A stretch of 11,679 bases of DNA from Verrucomicrobiales bacterium (GTDB lineage Bacteria > Verrucomicrobiota > Verrucomicrobiia > Verrucomicrobiales > V1-33): positions 1-11,679 of the forward strand of contig JAQGPD010000583.1 of the NCBI GenBank assembly GCA_028293305.1. Reading direction: 5' to 3'. The notes under the pieces were generated by a model. The model did not search any database. It was not told the origin of the DNA and was given only the letters and a program-made list of their open reading frames with translations. The stretch's first letter is position 1; each line of letters starts with the position of its first letter. Positions 1 to 7,428 of this stretch are shown in pieces. Both the position numbers and the translations under genes were made by a program.

Positions 1-2
1 GC

Positions 3-83
3 CGGGATGAGAGGAAGCGCGGATCGCGGAGCATGGGACGTGCGGCGCTGCGCGGGCTGTATGCGCTGCGGGATGTGCGGTGA
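3..83 (+). CDS. C-terminal fragment of an unidentified upstream gene (5' end outside window)
   Basis: Frame 3 is open from the left edge to a TGA at 81-83 and reads RDERKRGSRSMGRAALRGLYALRDVR. Third codon positions are mostly G or C, as in the two large genes of this window, and the peptide is rich in Arg, Ala and Leu as many real C-termini are. Frame 1 is also open to a TGA at 100-102 but gives a Cys/Gly/Trp-rich peptide that looks unnatural, and frame 2 stops at once. The fragment is too short to identify the family. A basic tail of the form 'RAALRGLYALRDV' resembles the ends of some family 2 glycosyltransferases, but this is only a resemblance. It could also be chance openness in GC-rich DNA. 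Confidence 0.35.
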   Translation, partial: RDERKRGSRSMGRAALRGLYALRDVR

Positions 84-193
84 GGTTGGGAATTGGGGGT
101 GGTGAGGGGCGCGCGCGGTGGATGGATGCCTGAGGAGGGTGGCGGCTAGCGGTATTGGATGCAATGGGCACGGTTTGGCTTGCTGCTGCCACA

Positions 194-217
194 CAGCGGA
201 TTGTGGGTGCACCGCTG
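194..217. repeat. Small inverted repeat (possible hairpin)
   Basis: CAGCGG (194-199) and CCGCTG (212-217) form a perfect 6-base stem around a 12-base loop. The palindrome GGTGCACC (206-213) overlaps the right arm and offers an alternative fold. No T-run follows, so it does not look like an intrinsic terminator for the upstream fragment. In GC-rich DNA a stem of this size can arise by chance. Confidence 0.3.
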
Positions 218-440
218 GCGGCCGGATACAGCTGTTAGAGAGATTGGCCGCGCATTGGGCGCGTGCGTCGGCTCCGTTTGTTAATATCGGGCGGTTTTTG
301 TGAGGGCTGGCGCACGGCGAGGAGGTTGGATGGTTTGGATAAGGTGACAGGTGGCCCTAGATAGTCTTTTGTCCGCCCAAGGTATAGTGTCAAACCCTAT
401 GCTATGCCGTAACTCGTTGATAATGTGTGAGTTGTGAGTC

Positions 441-458
441 TTTCAATTTCTTTCAATT
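441..458. repeat. Direct repeat TTTCAATT, two copies with 10-base period
   Basis: TTTCAATT occurs at 441-448 and again at 451-458, separated by the two bases TC. A 10-base period puts both copies on the same face of the helix. The pair lies about 120 bases before the protease start codon, in the AT-richer part of the leader. It could be a regulator binding site or part of a promoter. Nothing in the sequence says which, and chance is possible. Confidence 0.3.
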
Positions 459-577
459 GGAGAATGTTTCGGTGGTTTGTTTCCCGCCTTTCTGTAAGAT
501 GCGCGCCCGGGTCCGTGACTGGGCTTTTTGTGGAACGCCCCGTGATCTGACCAGGATTTTTGTTTTTACCCCCTCCC

Positions 578-3500
578 ATGAAAAAACCTTTGGTATTGTT
601 ATGCGGCATCGTTGGATTGTTGATGCTTTTGTTTTTGTTTTTCGGGATGGAAGGTGGCGATGGGCGGGCGGGCGGACCCGATTCGGCATTCCCGTCCATG
701 GCAAGCAGCACGGGGAAGACTCCCGTGGATCCTGACCAGCCGCCGCCGCCATTTCCAAGGGTGCCAGCCACCGTGGATCCGGGGACGATCGCGGACCGGA
801 CTCTGCCAGTCGGGGCACTGACGACGGAACGGGAGGTGAAGCGCAATCCTGATTTCCAAAAAGTGGTGGCTTTCAATGCGTGGGCCCAGCGCTGGAAGTC
901 GGCGGATACGGCAAAGCGTGAGGGCATGATAGCGGAGGGCACGGCCTTGGCGGAGGCGCGTCGCCCGGAATTCAAGGCGTTGATCGTCAGCGACCCGCGT
1001 CGGGCTTTGGAACAGGCGGTGCCCCGGGTGATTTTGCAGGACCTTCCCCCGGAGCTCGCCGCTTTGTTGGAAAAGCCGATTTCCGACAAAGGGAATTACA
1101 ATGTTTACCAAGGCCGCCCGACGGATGGTGGGGCGGTGCCGGTGGAGGGGCTGACGCTGCGTTATTTCGAGGCGGCTTCGGGCGGGAGTTTCAAGGCCCA
1201 CGTTTTTGGAGAAATGGAGTCGGTCACTTCGCGGAAGGACGTGCCGCTCCGGGGCGTGGCCATTGACCGCGAACTGGCGGTCGCCGAAAGTCCTGTCCGG
1301 CGTTTGGAAGATGGGGAACGAGTTGCGGCCGGGGCCAATGTCGAGGCCCTGTGCCCGGTGTCAAAAAAGGAAACCCCCGCTGTCGCGCCAGAGGAGCCTA
1401 TCAATGACGAGACGCCCGCCATCGAAGTGGGCAAACGCGTGATTTTGTTATGCAATGGCTCGCATGTGACCGTGCTGGACGAGCAATACAGATCCCTCAT
1501 CCAGGCCAGCGGGCAGGGCGGCGCGGGATTTTTTCAGGACAACTACCCGGGCACGTCCTCGGAGGCGATTGGCAATTTCCGGTGTTTATATATTCGTGTC
1601 ACTTATCCTGAGCAATTGAAAGCTCCCAATACGGAGGACAGCGCCTATGGTGATATGCGCAATGTTTCCAAGTTCTATCTGGAGAACTCGTATGGCAAAT
1701 TGACGACCACCAGCGTGGTCACTCCGCTGATCGTTTTACCTCACACACAGGCATGGTATATCGCCAAGGACAGCGAGGTGGACGGGCTTGGCCTCGTGCA
1801 CAGCGACTCGCGGTCCGAGGCGCGTAAAATCGGTTATGACTCCAGCCAGTTCAACTGCACCATCGTCCGCGTGAATGGCGGTCCCCGGCTCAGCGGCATT
1901 TCATGGGGTGGCGGCGACAGCGTCTGGGTGAGCTGGGACGGGATGGATGTGCTGAACCATGAATGCGGTCATTCCCTCGGGAGAAATCACGCCAATTTCT
2001 GGAAAACAACGGACGGCACGCCCTACGGCCAGGGCGCGAATGAGGAATACGGAAATCCTTTCGACGTCATGGGCGGAGGCGGCGGTTTCGGAGCGCATTA
2101 TAACACGATCAGCAAACGCGGCCTCGGCTGGTTGCCTGACAACTTTGTCCACAAACCCGCCGCGAACGGTGTTTACCGGTTGTTTGCCTATGACCAGCCC
2201 CAGCTGGAGGAGGGCCGGCGTTATGCATTCCGCGTCGCCAAGGACAATGCGCGGACCTATTATATTGAATACCATCCTGCCAATTCCTCCCTGACAGATT
2301 CGGCTTTGGTGATGTATTCGTGGAGCGGGATGAGCAACGCGGGTCATGTGCTGGACACCACACCGGGCACTCCGGGTGGCAAAGGCGATGGAGGGATCCA
2401 GATCGGCCGCACCTACACCGATCCGGAGGCGGACATGCACTTCACCGTGTTGGGCAAAAACGCGACCACTCCGCCATCGTTGGATTTGGTTTACAATCAC
2501 GGGCCCTTTCCCGGAAATCTCCCGCCTGCTGTCACGCTCGCGGCCAGTGCCACCACTGTCGCCGCCGGCGCCAGCGTGACCTTCACCGCCGCGGCCACGG
2601 ATCCAAATGGCGACACGCTCGCCTATCATTGGGATTTCAATGACGGTGTGGCCATCACCAGCACTCCGGTTTTCACGAGAGTGTTTCCCAGCACCGATCA
2701 GATGACGGTGATGCTGACCGTTTCCGACATGAAAGGCGGCATCACGCGCAAGCATGTGCTGGTGAACGTGGGCGCGCATGGAAGGCAGACCATGAGCGGT
2801 CAGATCCTCGCCGGAGGCCAGCCGGTGGTCGGGGTGCGGATTTCGGATGGAACCAAATATTGTTTCACGGACAGTTCCGGAAATTACCTGCTGAGCGACC
2901 TTTCCGCTGGATCGCACACCCTGACCGCGACCTTGGCGGGCTTCACGTTCACGCCGGATTTTGTGAATCCCATATCCATCATTTCGGGGGTCAATGTCGG
3001 TAACTGGACAGCCGGGGCCTCCACCTTTGTGACCATGACCAAAACCACGGACGCGACCGAAGGCGGGGCGAACGGAACCTTTCTCCTGACACGCAGCGGG
3101 GACACCTCCGCCGCTTTGACGGTGAGGGTGGCGGCGGTGGCGGGTTCGGCCACCAAGGCGACGGACTACAGCTTTTCTCCCGACTATGTGGATGATGGCC
3201 TTTTCAAAACCTGGCAAATCCCGGCAGGGTCCGCCACCTTGCCCATCACCGTGGCCGCTGTGAATGACACCAGCGCGGAAGGCCCGGAAACCATCTCCCT
3301 GACACTTGCCTCCAACGGCACCTATCTCGCGGCGGGACTGAACAACGCGGTGATGACGGTGGACGATAACGACACGGTCCTACCCAAAATCAAGGTATCG
3401 CCCACCACTCCCTATGCCATGGAATCCCCGGCGGAAAATGGGGCCTTCACCTTCACGCGGACCGGACCCAACACGGCGGCTCTGACTATTTCGGTCGCAT

Positions 3501-6500
3501 ACACCGGCACCGCCACCAATGGCAGCGACTATGCAACTCTAACATCAAATGTCACCTTTGCCGCCGGCCAGTCCAATGTGACCGTCAATCTCTCGCCCAT
3601 CAATGACGCCGTGATCGAAACGCCGGAGGACTGCATCGTGACGATCAACAGCGGCGCCACCTGGCTTCGTGATTCAACGGCTCAGACGGCCACCATTGTG
3701 CTCAATGATGATGATTCCCCCATCCTCACCGTCACGGCGACTGACGCGGCGGCCGCCGAGCAGGGAAGGGATCCGGGTGTGTTTCTCATCACCCGCACGG
3801 GCAGCACCGCGGCGGCTTTGAAGGTCTATTACGGTCTCTCAGGAAGTGCCCTCCACGGCACCGATTACATAGCGCTTCCCGGGGAAATAACCATTCCCGC
3901 CGGGGTGGCCAGCGTGCCGGTGATCATCACTCCCTACGATGATGATCTGGGGGAACCTGACACTCAATCCGTGGTGATAGGGTTGACCACTTTTAATAGC
4001 GCCTACAGTCTGGGAACCGGCTTCACCGCCACGCTGAACATCACGGACAATGACGACATGCCGGTGATTTCCGTGCGTGCGGGCACGTCGCCCGGCGAAC
4101 CCTCCACGGCCGGCACGTTCCTTTTCCGCGGGATTGGATCCGCCACGGGGAATGTGAGCGTCCGATACACAATCAGCGGCACCGCCACTTCCGGGACGGA
4201 TTTCACGCCGCTGTCGGGAACTGTTAGTGTTCCGGCGAATGGATCGACGGATGTGACCGTGAATGTCCCGATCCTGAACGATGCCATTCCCGAGGACACG
4301 GAAACCATCATCGCCACGATCACCCCGGATCCGGCTTATAAAGTCTACAATGACGGCACCGCCACGCTGCGGGTGAAGGATGATGAAAAAGCGGAGCGGG
4401 TCATGGTTTCCACGTGGAATCAGTCAGCCGCCGAGCCCGCCACCGCCGCGCGCTTTTATATCTCCCGCAGCGCTGCGTCCTCCACGGCCATGTCAGTCAA
4501 TTATGTGCTTTCCGGCACGTCGGCCAATGGCGCTGATTATGAGTCCCTACCAGGATTTGCCACCATTCCCGCGGATGCCGCCGGGGTGGATGTGATCGTG
4601 ACGCCGATCAATGACACCCTGGTGGAAGGCACCGAAACCGTCACCATGACCCTCACTTCCGGTCCGCTTTATGGAGTGGATATTCCGGGTTCCGCCACAC
4701 TTTACCTGACGGACAATGAGACCCCGCCCACCGATGTGAAATTCGCTGCCGCGACCCTGACCACCACGGAAGCGCCCGGGGCCAATGGCGAATTCCGCGA
4801 TATTCCCGTCAGCCTTTCCGCCTCCAGTGCCTCCACGGTCACGGTGGAATATGTGAGTGGCGGCGGCACGGCCTCGGGTGATGACACCGACTGGGTCTTT
4901 GTCGACGTCAACGCCGGCAATGCCATCATTGCGCGTGGCGTGCTCACCTTCCCGCCTGGCACCACCACGCAAAACATCCGCATCCGGGTGAAAAACGACG
5001 GTGTGGTCGAGGGGTCGGAAACGGCTATTGTCAAACTCCAGAATGCGCAGTCCGCCAGGATTTCCACAAGTCTCGGCACGCAGACCATCACCATCAATGA
5101 CGCCAACAATCCACTCCGGCGCGTGCGCTTTTTGGTGAATGCCAGCACACGGTCCGAATCCGAAGGCACGGAGCCCATGATGATGGCGGTTCTTGATAGG
5201 GCCGCGGACAGCACGCCGACCACTGTCAATTACACGGTCGCCGGCAGCGCGACGCCGGGGAGCGACTTTGTATTGAATCCGGGAACGCTGACCTTCACCG
5301 CCGGGGAGACGCTCAAGATGCTGCCGCTCAGCATCCTGACCGATTCCGAAAGTGAAGTGCCCGAGACCGTTGTGGTTACCCTGACAAATCCTGTGAACGC
5401 CGAATTGGGTTCCCTGACTATTCATACCCTGACGATTCGGGAAAGCACCATATCCGCCGTCAATATAGCCGCCACGCCGCCGGATGTGCCGGAAAACGCC
5501 GGCCCGGCCCAGTTCACCATCACGCGCGGCGGGGCGTCGAACGCCCTGGCGCTTCCGGTCACGTATCTGGTGTCGGGCTCCGCGGTGGTGGACACAGATT
5601 TTTCCGCAACCTCCGGAACGATCATCATCCCAGCGGGTGCCAACATTGCCATGCTGAGCATTCCGCTGATTGATGACAGTGTGGATGAAGCGGATGAAAC
5701 CCTGACGGTCGCTCTGGTGGCCAACGCCGCCTATGACCTCGGGGCCTCCGCTGAGGCAACGGCGACCATCGAGGACGATGACGCTCCGCCGGCCGTGGTG
5801 GTGACGGAACCGCTCAGGTCTTTCGCTGCTATTCCTTCAGGCGTCGGCCTAATGATGCGCGCGGAGGGCAGCAGGACCACGCCGCAGGGCACTAGCAATC
5901 TTGCGGTGAATTGGAGCAAACTCAGCGGACCCGGCGAGGTGACTTTTGAATCAGCCGGACTCCGCTCCGCGGTCACCTTCTCCGCGGTCGGGGACTATGT
6001 GTTGCGGGCCACGGCGACCTTTGGGACGGTGAATGGGTTCACGGACTATCCTGTCAGGGTGGGCATTCCCCTGACTGCTCAGACCGTGGGAACCACCACG
6101 GCCGCAGGCTCCTGGTCGGAGACGGACTCCCTCGCGGGGTCCGGCCTCGGAGGGACACTTTCCGTTACCGGAGCCGGGGCCGGCATCAGCTCCTCCGGAA
6201 CTTCCGATGGGTTTTATTTCCTGGCATCTCCGGCCAGCGGCGACTTCGATGTGAAGTGCCGTGTCCTGGATATCACTAACACCGGGGGCGGCACTTCATT
6301 CCGCGCGGGGATCATGGTCAGGGCCTCCACCGCAGCCAATGCGCCCTACGCCTTCGCCTTGCTGAAAGCGGACCGCAGCAATGGATTCCACGCCCGGCTC
6401 ACGGCCGGTGCCGATCCCTATGACACTAACGGAGCGACGGCCTTGCCCAATCCGCTATGGATCCGGCTGACTCGTGTGGGTAATATTTTCAGCGCGTTTT

Positions 6501-7372
6501 ACAGTCAGGATGATGGCGCCACGTGGACGCAGCGCGGGACCAGCCAGACCGTGCCGGCCATGGGGGCTTCCCCCTTGTTGGGATTGGCGGTCACGAGCGC
6601 CGCGCCCGCCACGGCATCCACCGCTGTATTTGATAGTTTCAATGCGGAGCTTCCCACCAACATCGGTCCGTTTGTGAATGCGGGACTGGCCTTGAGCGGG
6701 GGTGGACCTTGGAATCTGGACGCCACCGTCACCGACGACGGACGCCCGGCACCCTCCGCGCTAACCACACTCTGGCAAACCCAGACCGGACCTGGCAGCG
6801 CGACATTCACCAACCCGAGTTCGGTGGACACCGCCGTCAGCTTCGCGGATTCCGGGAACTACGTGCTGCGCCTCACCGCCGCTGACAAGGATATGACCAC
6901 CTTCGACGACACGACCGCCGATGTTATCTCGGTCTCGCCCTTGGCCGCTTGGAGGACCCTCCACTGGAATCAAACCAACGATTCCGGCGACGCCGCCAAC
7001 ATGGCGGATCCGGATCATGACGGGCTTGTGAATTTGATGGAATACGCGCTGGGTGGAACGCCCACCCAGCCTGGCCCATCGCCACTCGACATCACCCACG
7101 AGGCCGGTGAATGGACATTCCAGCTCAGCCGTCAGGCCGACCGGAATGATGTCAGGATGATCCTGCAAAGTTCGCCAGATCTTGTGGATTGGGCGCCCTT
7201 GGCCAAAAGCGTGGGCGGCCAGCCATTCACCGCGCTGGTGCCGGAAGCCGCGGTCTCGGAAACCGGGGCGGGTCCTATCAATGTCAGCATCTCAGTGGTC
7301 CCGTCGGAATCCAGCAGCCCGAAGCTCTACTTCCGCATGGCTGTCGAATTGGCCAGCGATCCCGAGCAATGA
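578..7372 (+). CDS. Giant exported gametolysin-like (M11-type) metalloprotease with PKD, eight Calx-beta repeats and DUF1349-like domain
   Basis: A 2264-residue protein, probably a secreted or surface zinc protease. Residues 1-22 (MKKPLVLLCGIVGLLMLLFL and on) form a signal peptide or anchor; the Cys at residue 9 does not fit a lipobox. About 30-283 has no recognised domain and is likely a propeptide. The catalytic domain (about 284-640) has the metzincin site HECGHSLGRNH (His461, Glu462, His465, Gly468, His471) and a Met-turn FDVMG (Met498), with M11-like context ('SYGKLTTTSVVTPL', 'RGLGWLP', 'ARTYYIEYHP'). Then come a PKD domain (649-731, WDFNDG), a carboxypeptidase-regulatory-like fold (732-812), eight Calx-beta repeats (817-1735), an Ig/PKD-like domain (1736-1828), a DUF1349-like beta-sandwich (1829-2025), a second Ig/PKD-like domain (2026-2119) and a tail with DPDHDG at 2144-2149. 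I chose the ATG at 578 because it starts directly before Lys-Lys and the hydrophobic run. An in-frame TTG at 560 would add six residues (MFLPPP); AGGA at 553-556 sits too close to it and too far from 578. All zinc ligands are present. M6- or M66-type assignment is possible but fits less well. Confidence 0.85.
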   Translation: MKKPLVLLCGIVGLLMLLFLFFGMEGGDGRAGGPDSAFPSMASSTGKTPVDPDQPPPPFPRVPATVDPGTIADRTLPVGALTTEREVKRNPDFQKVVAFNAWAQRWKSADTAKREGMIAEGTALAEARRPEFKALIVSDPRRALEQAVPRVILQDLPPELAALLEKPISDKGNYNVYQGRPTDGGAVPVEGLTLRYFEAASGGSFKAHVFGEMESVTSRKDVPLRGVAIDRELAVAESPVRRLEDGERVAAGANVEALCPVSKKETPAVAPEEPINDETPAIEVGKRVILLCNGSHVTVLDEQYRSLIQASGQGGAGFFQDNYPGTSSEAIGNFRCLYIRVTYPEQLKAPNTEDSAYGDMRNVSKFYLENSYGKLTTTSVVTPLIVLPHTQAWYIAKDSEVDGLGLVHSDSRSEARKIGYDSSQFNCTIVRVNGGPRLSGISWGGGDSVWVSWDGMDVLNHECGHSLGRNHANFWKTTDGTPYGQGANEEYGNPFDVMGGGGGFGAHYNTISKRGLGWLPDNFVHKPAANGVYRLFAYDQPQLEEGRRYAFRVAKDNARTYYIEYHPANSSLTDSALVMYSWSGMSNAGHVLDTTPGTPGGKGDGGIQIGRTYTDPEADMHFTVLGKNATTPPSLDLVYNHGPFPGNLPPAVTLAASATTVAAGASVTFTAAATDPNGDTLAYHWDFNDGVAITSTPVFTRVFPSTDQMTVMLTVSDMKGGITRKHVLVNVGAHGRQTMSGQILAGGQPVVGVRISDGTKYCFTDSSGNYLLSDLSAGSHTLTATLAGFTFTPDFVNPISIISGVNVGNWTAGASTFVTMTKTTDATEGGANGTFLLTRSGDTSAALTVRVAAVAGSATKATDYSFSPDYVDDGLFKTWQIPAGSATLPITVAAVNDTSAEGPETISLTLASNGTYLAAGLNNAVMTVDDNDTVLPKIKVSPTTPYAMESPAENGAFTFTRTGPNTAALTISVAYTGTATNGSDYATLTSNVTFAAGQSNVTVNLSPINDAVIETPEDCIVTINSGATWLRDSTAQTATIVLNDDDSPILTVTATDAAAAEQGRDPGVFLITRTGSTAAALKVYYGLSGSALHGTDYIALPGEITIPAGVASVPVIITPYDDDLGEPDTQSVVIGLTTFNSAYSLGTGFTATLNITDNDDMPVISVRAGTSPGEPSTAGTFLFRGIGSATGNVSVRYTISGTATSGTDFTPLSGTVSVPANGSTDVTVNVPILNDAIPEDTETIIATITPDPAYKVYNDGTATLRVKDDEKAERVMVSTWNQSAAEPATAARFYISRSAASSTAMSVNYVLSGTSANGADYESLPGFATIPADAAGVDVIVTPINDTLVEGTETVTMTLTSGPLYGVDIPGSATLYLTDNETPPTDVKFAAATLTTTEAPGANGEFRDIPVSLSASSASTVTVEYVSGGGTASGDDTDWVFVDVNAGNAIIARGVLTFPPGTTTQNIRIRVKNDGVVEGSETAIVKLQNAQSARISTSLGTQTITINDANNPLRRVRFLVNASTRSESEGTEPMMMAVLDRAADSTPTTVNYTVAGSATPGSDFVLNPGTLTFTAGETLKMLPLSILTDSESEVPETVVVTLTNPVNAELGSLTIHTLTIRESTISAVNIAATPPDVPENAGPAQFTITRGGASNALALPVTYLVSGSAVVDTDFSATSGTIIIPAGANIAMLSIPLIDDSVDEADETLTVALVANAAYDLGASAEATATIEDDDAPPAVVVTEPLRSFAAIPSGVGLMMRAEGSRTTPQGTSNLAVNWSKLSGPGEVTFESAGLRSAVTFSAVGDYVLRATATFGTVNGFTDYPVRVGIPLTAQTVGTTTAAGSWSETDSLAGSGLGGTLSVTGAGAGISSSGTSDGFYFLASPASGDFDVKCRVLDITNTGGGTSFRAGIMVRASTAANAPYAFALLKADRSNGFHARLTAGADPYDTNGATALPNPLWIRLTRVGNIFSAFYSQDDGATWTQRGTSQTVPAMGASPLLGLAVTSAAPATASTAVFDSFNAELPTNIGPFVNAGLALSGGGPWNLDATVTDDGRPAPSALTTLWQTQTGPGSATFTNPSSVDTAVSFADSGNYVLRLTAADKDMTTFDDTTADVISVSPLAAWRTLHWNQTNDSGDAANMADPDHDGLVNLMEYALGGTPTQPGPSPLDITHEAGEWTFQLSRQADRNDVRMILQSSPDLVDWAPLAKSVGGQPFTALVPEAAVSETGAGPINVSISVVPSESSSPKLYFRMAVELASDPEQ
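3026..5782 (+). repeat. Array of eight tandem Calx-beta repeats inside the protease gene
   Basis: Eight units, each about 110-129 residues, begin near 3026, 3386, 3716, 4058, 4391, 4724, 5111 and 5450. Typical units carry 'F.F.R.G....L.V.Y..SGTA..GTDY..L.G...IPAG......V.....D...E..ET' and end in an acidic calcium-binding turn such as VDDND, LNDDD, ITDNDD, VKDDE, LTDNE or IEDDD. The family is known for calcium binding and rigid beta-sandwich rods, so the array is inferred to be a calcium-stiffened stalk placing the protease away from the cell or binding matrix. The units are diverged at DNA level with no near-identical neighbours, so the array looks old rather than recently amplified. Unit 6 is the longest (129 residues) and unit 7 ends in IRES instead of an acidic turn. 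Confidence 0.85.
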
Positions 7373-7428
7373 GCGGAAACTGATTTCACCTTCGGCAAAA
7401 AACCATGGCCGGCCACGCCTCATGAGGG
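7373..7428. other. Convergent intergenic gap with two adjacent perfect palindromes
   Basis: This 56-base gap separates the stop of the protease gene (7370-7372) from the stop of the debranching enzyme gene (7429-7431 on the other strand). It contains TGGCCGGCCA (7406-7415) and, two bases later, CCTCATGAGG (7418-7427), both perfect 10-base palindromes. A further inverted repeat CATGA-GGG-TCATG (7421-7433) overlaps the debranching enzyme stop codon. An A-run at 7397-7402 lies left of the palindromes and would read as a T-run on the minus strand, so a weak terminator for the minus-strand gene is conceivable. No classic stem-loop plus U-tract is evident for the plus-strand gene. Confidence 0.4.

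Larger units (their letters stand above)
84..577. other. Gene-free region upstream of the giant protease gene
   Basis: About 490 bases without a convincing gene. The left part (84-360) is G-rich with scattered stops. A GTG-started 61-codon frame at 118-303 is Cys-rich and lacks a ribosome binding site, so it was not called. The right part (360-577) turns AT-richer, with T-runs just before the protease start, which fits a promoter and 5' leader. No -35/-10 pair with good spacing stands out. TTGATA at 417-422 could serve as a -35, but only poor -10 matches (TTTCAA or TTCAAT near 441-447) follow at 17-19 bases. No tRNA, riboswitch or terminator with a U-tract was seen. Confidence 0.6.

Noticed and set aside
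118..303. 61-codon Cys-rich frame on the plus strand in the upstream gap
   Set aside because: It starts with GTG, has no ribosome binding site, shows mixed third-position composition and has no recognisable motif, so chance is the best explanation.
560..577. TTG start six codons upstream for the protease
   Set aside because: The extra residues MFLPPP would precede the Lys-Lys signal start unnaturally, and AGGA lies only three bases from the TTG. ATG at 578 gives a standard signal sequence.
397..1089. 230-codon minus-strand frame opposite the start of the protease gene
   Set aside because: It overlaps the signal peptide and propeptide region of a well-supported gene, and its translation is low in hydrophobic core residues and rich in Ser, Arg and Gly, as antisense frames in GC-rich DNA are.
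1901..3217. 438-codon minus-strand frame opposite the metzincin and PKD region
   Set aside because: It lies entirely antisense to the catalytic site and PKD domain. Its Gly/Arg/His-rich translation has no domain and is a shadow frame.
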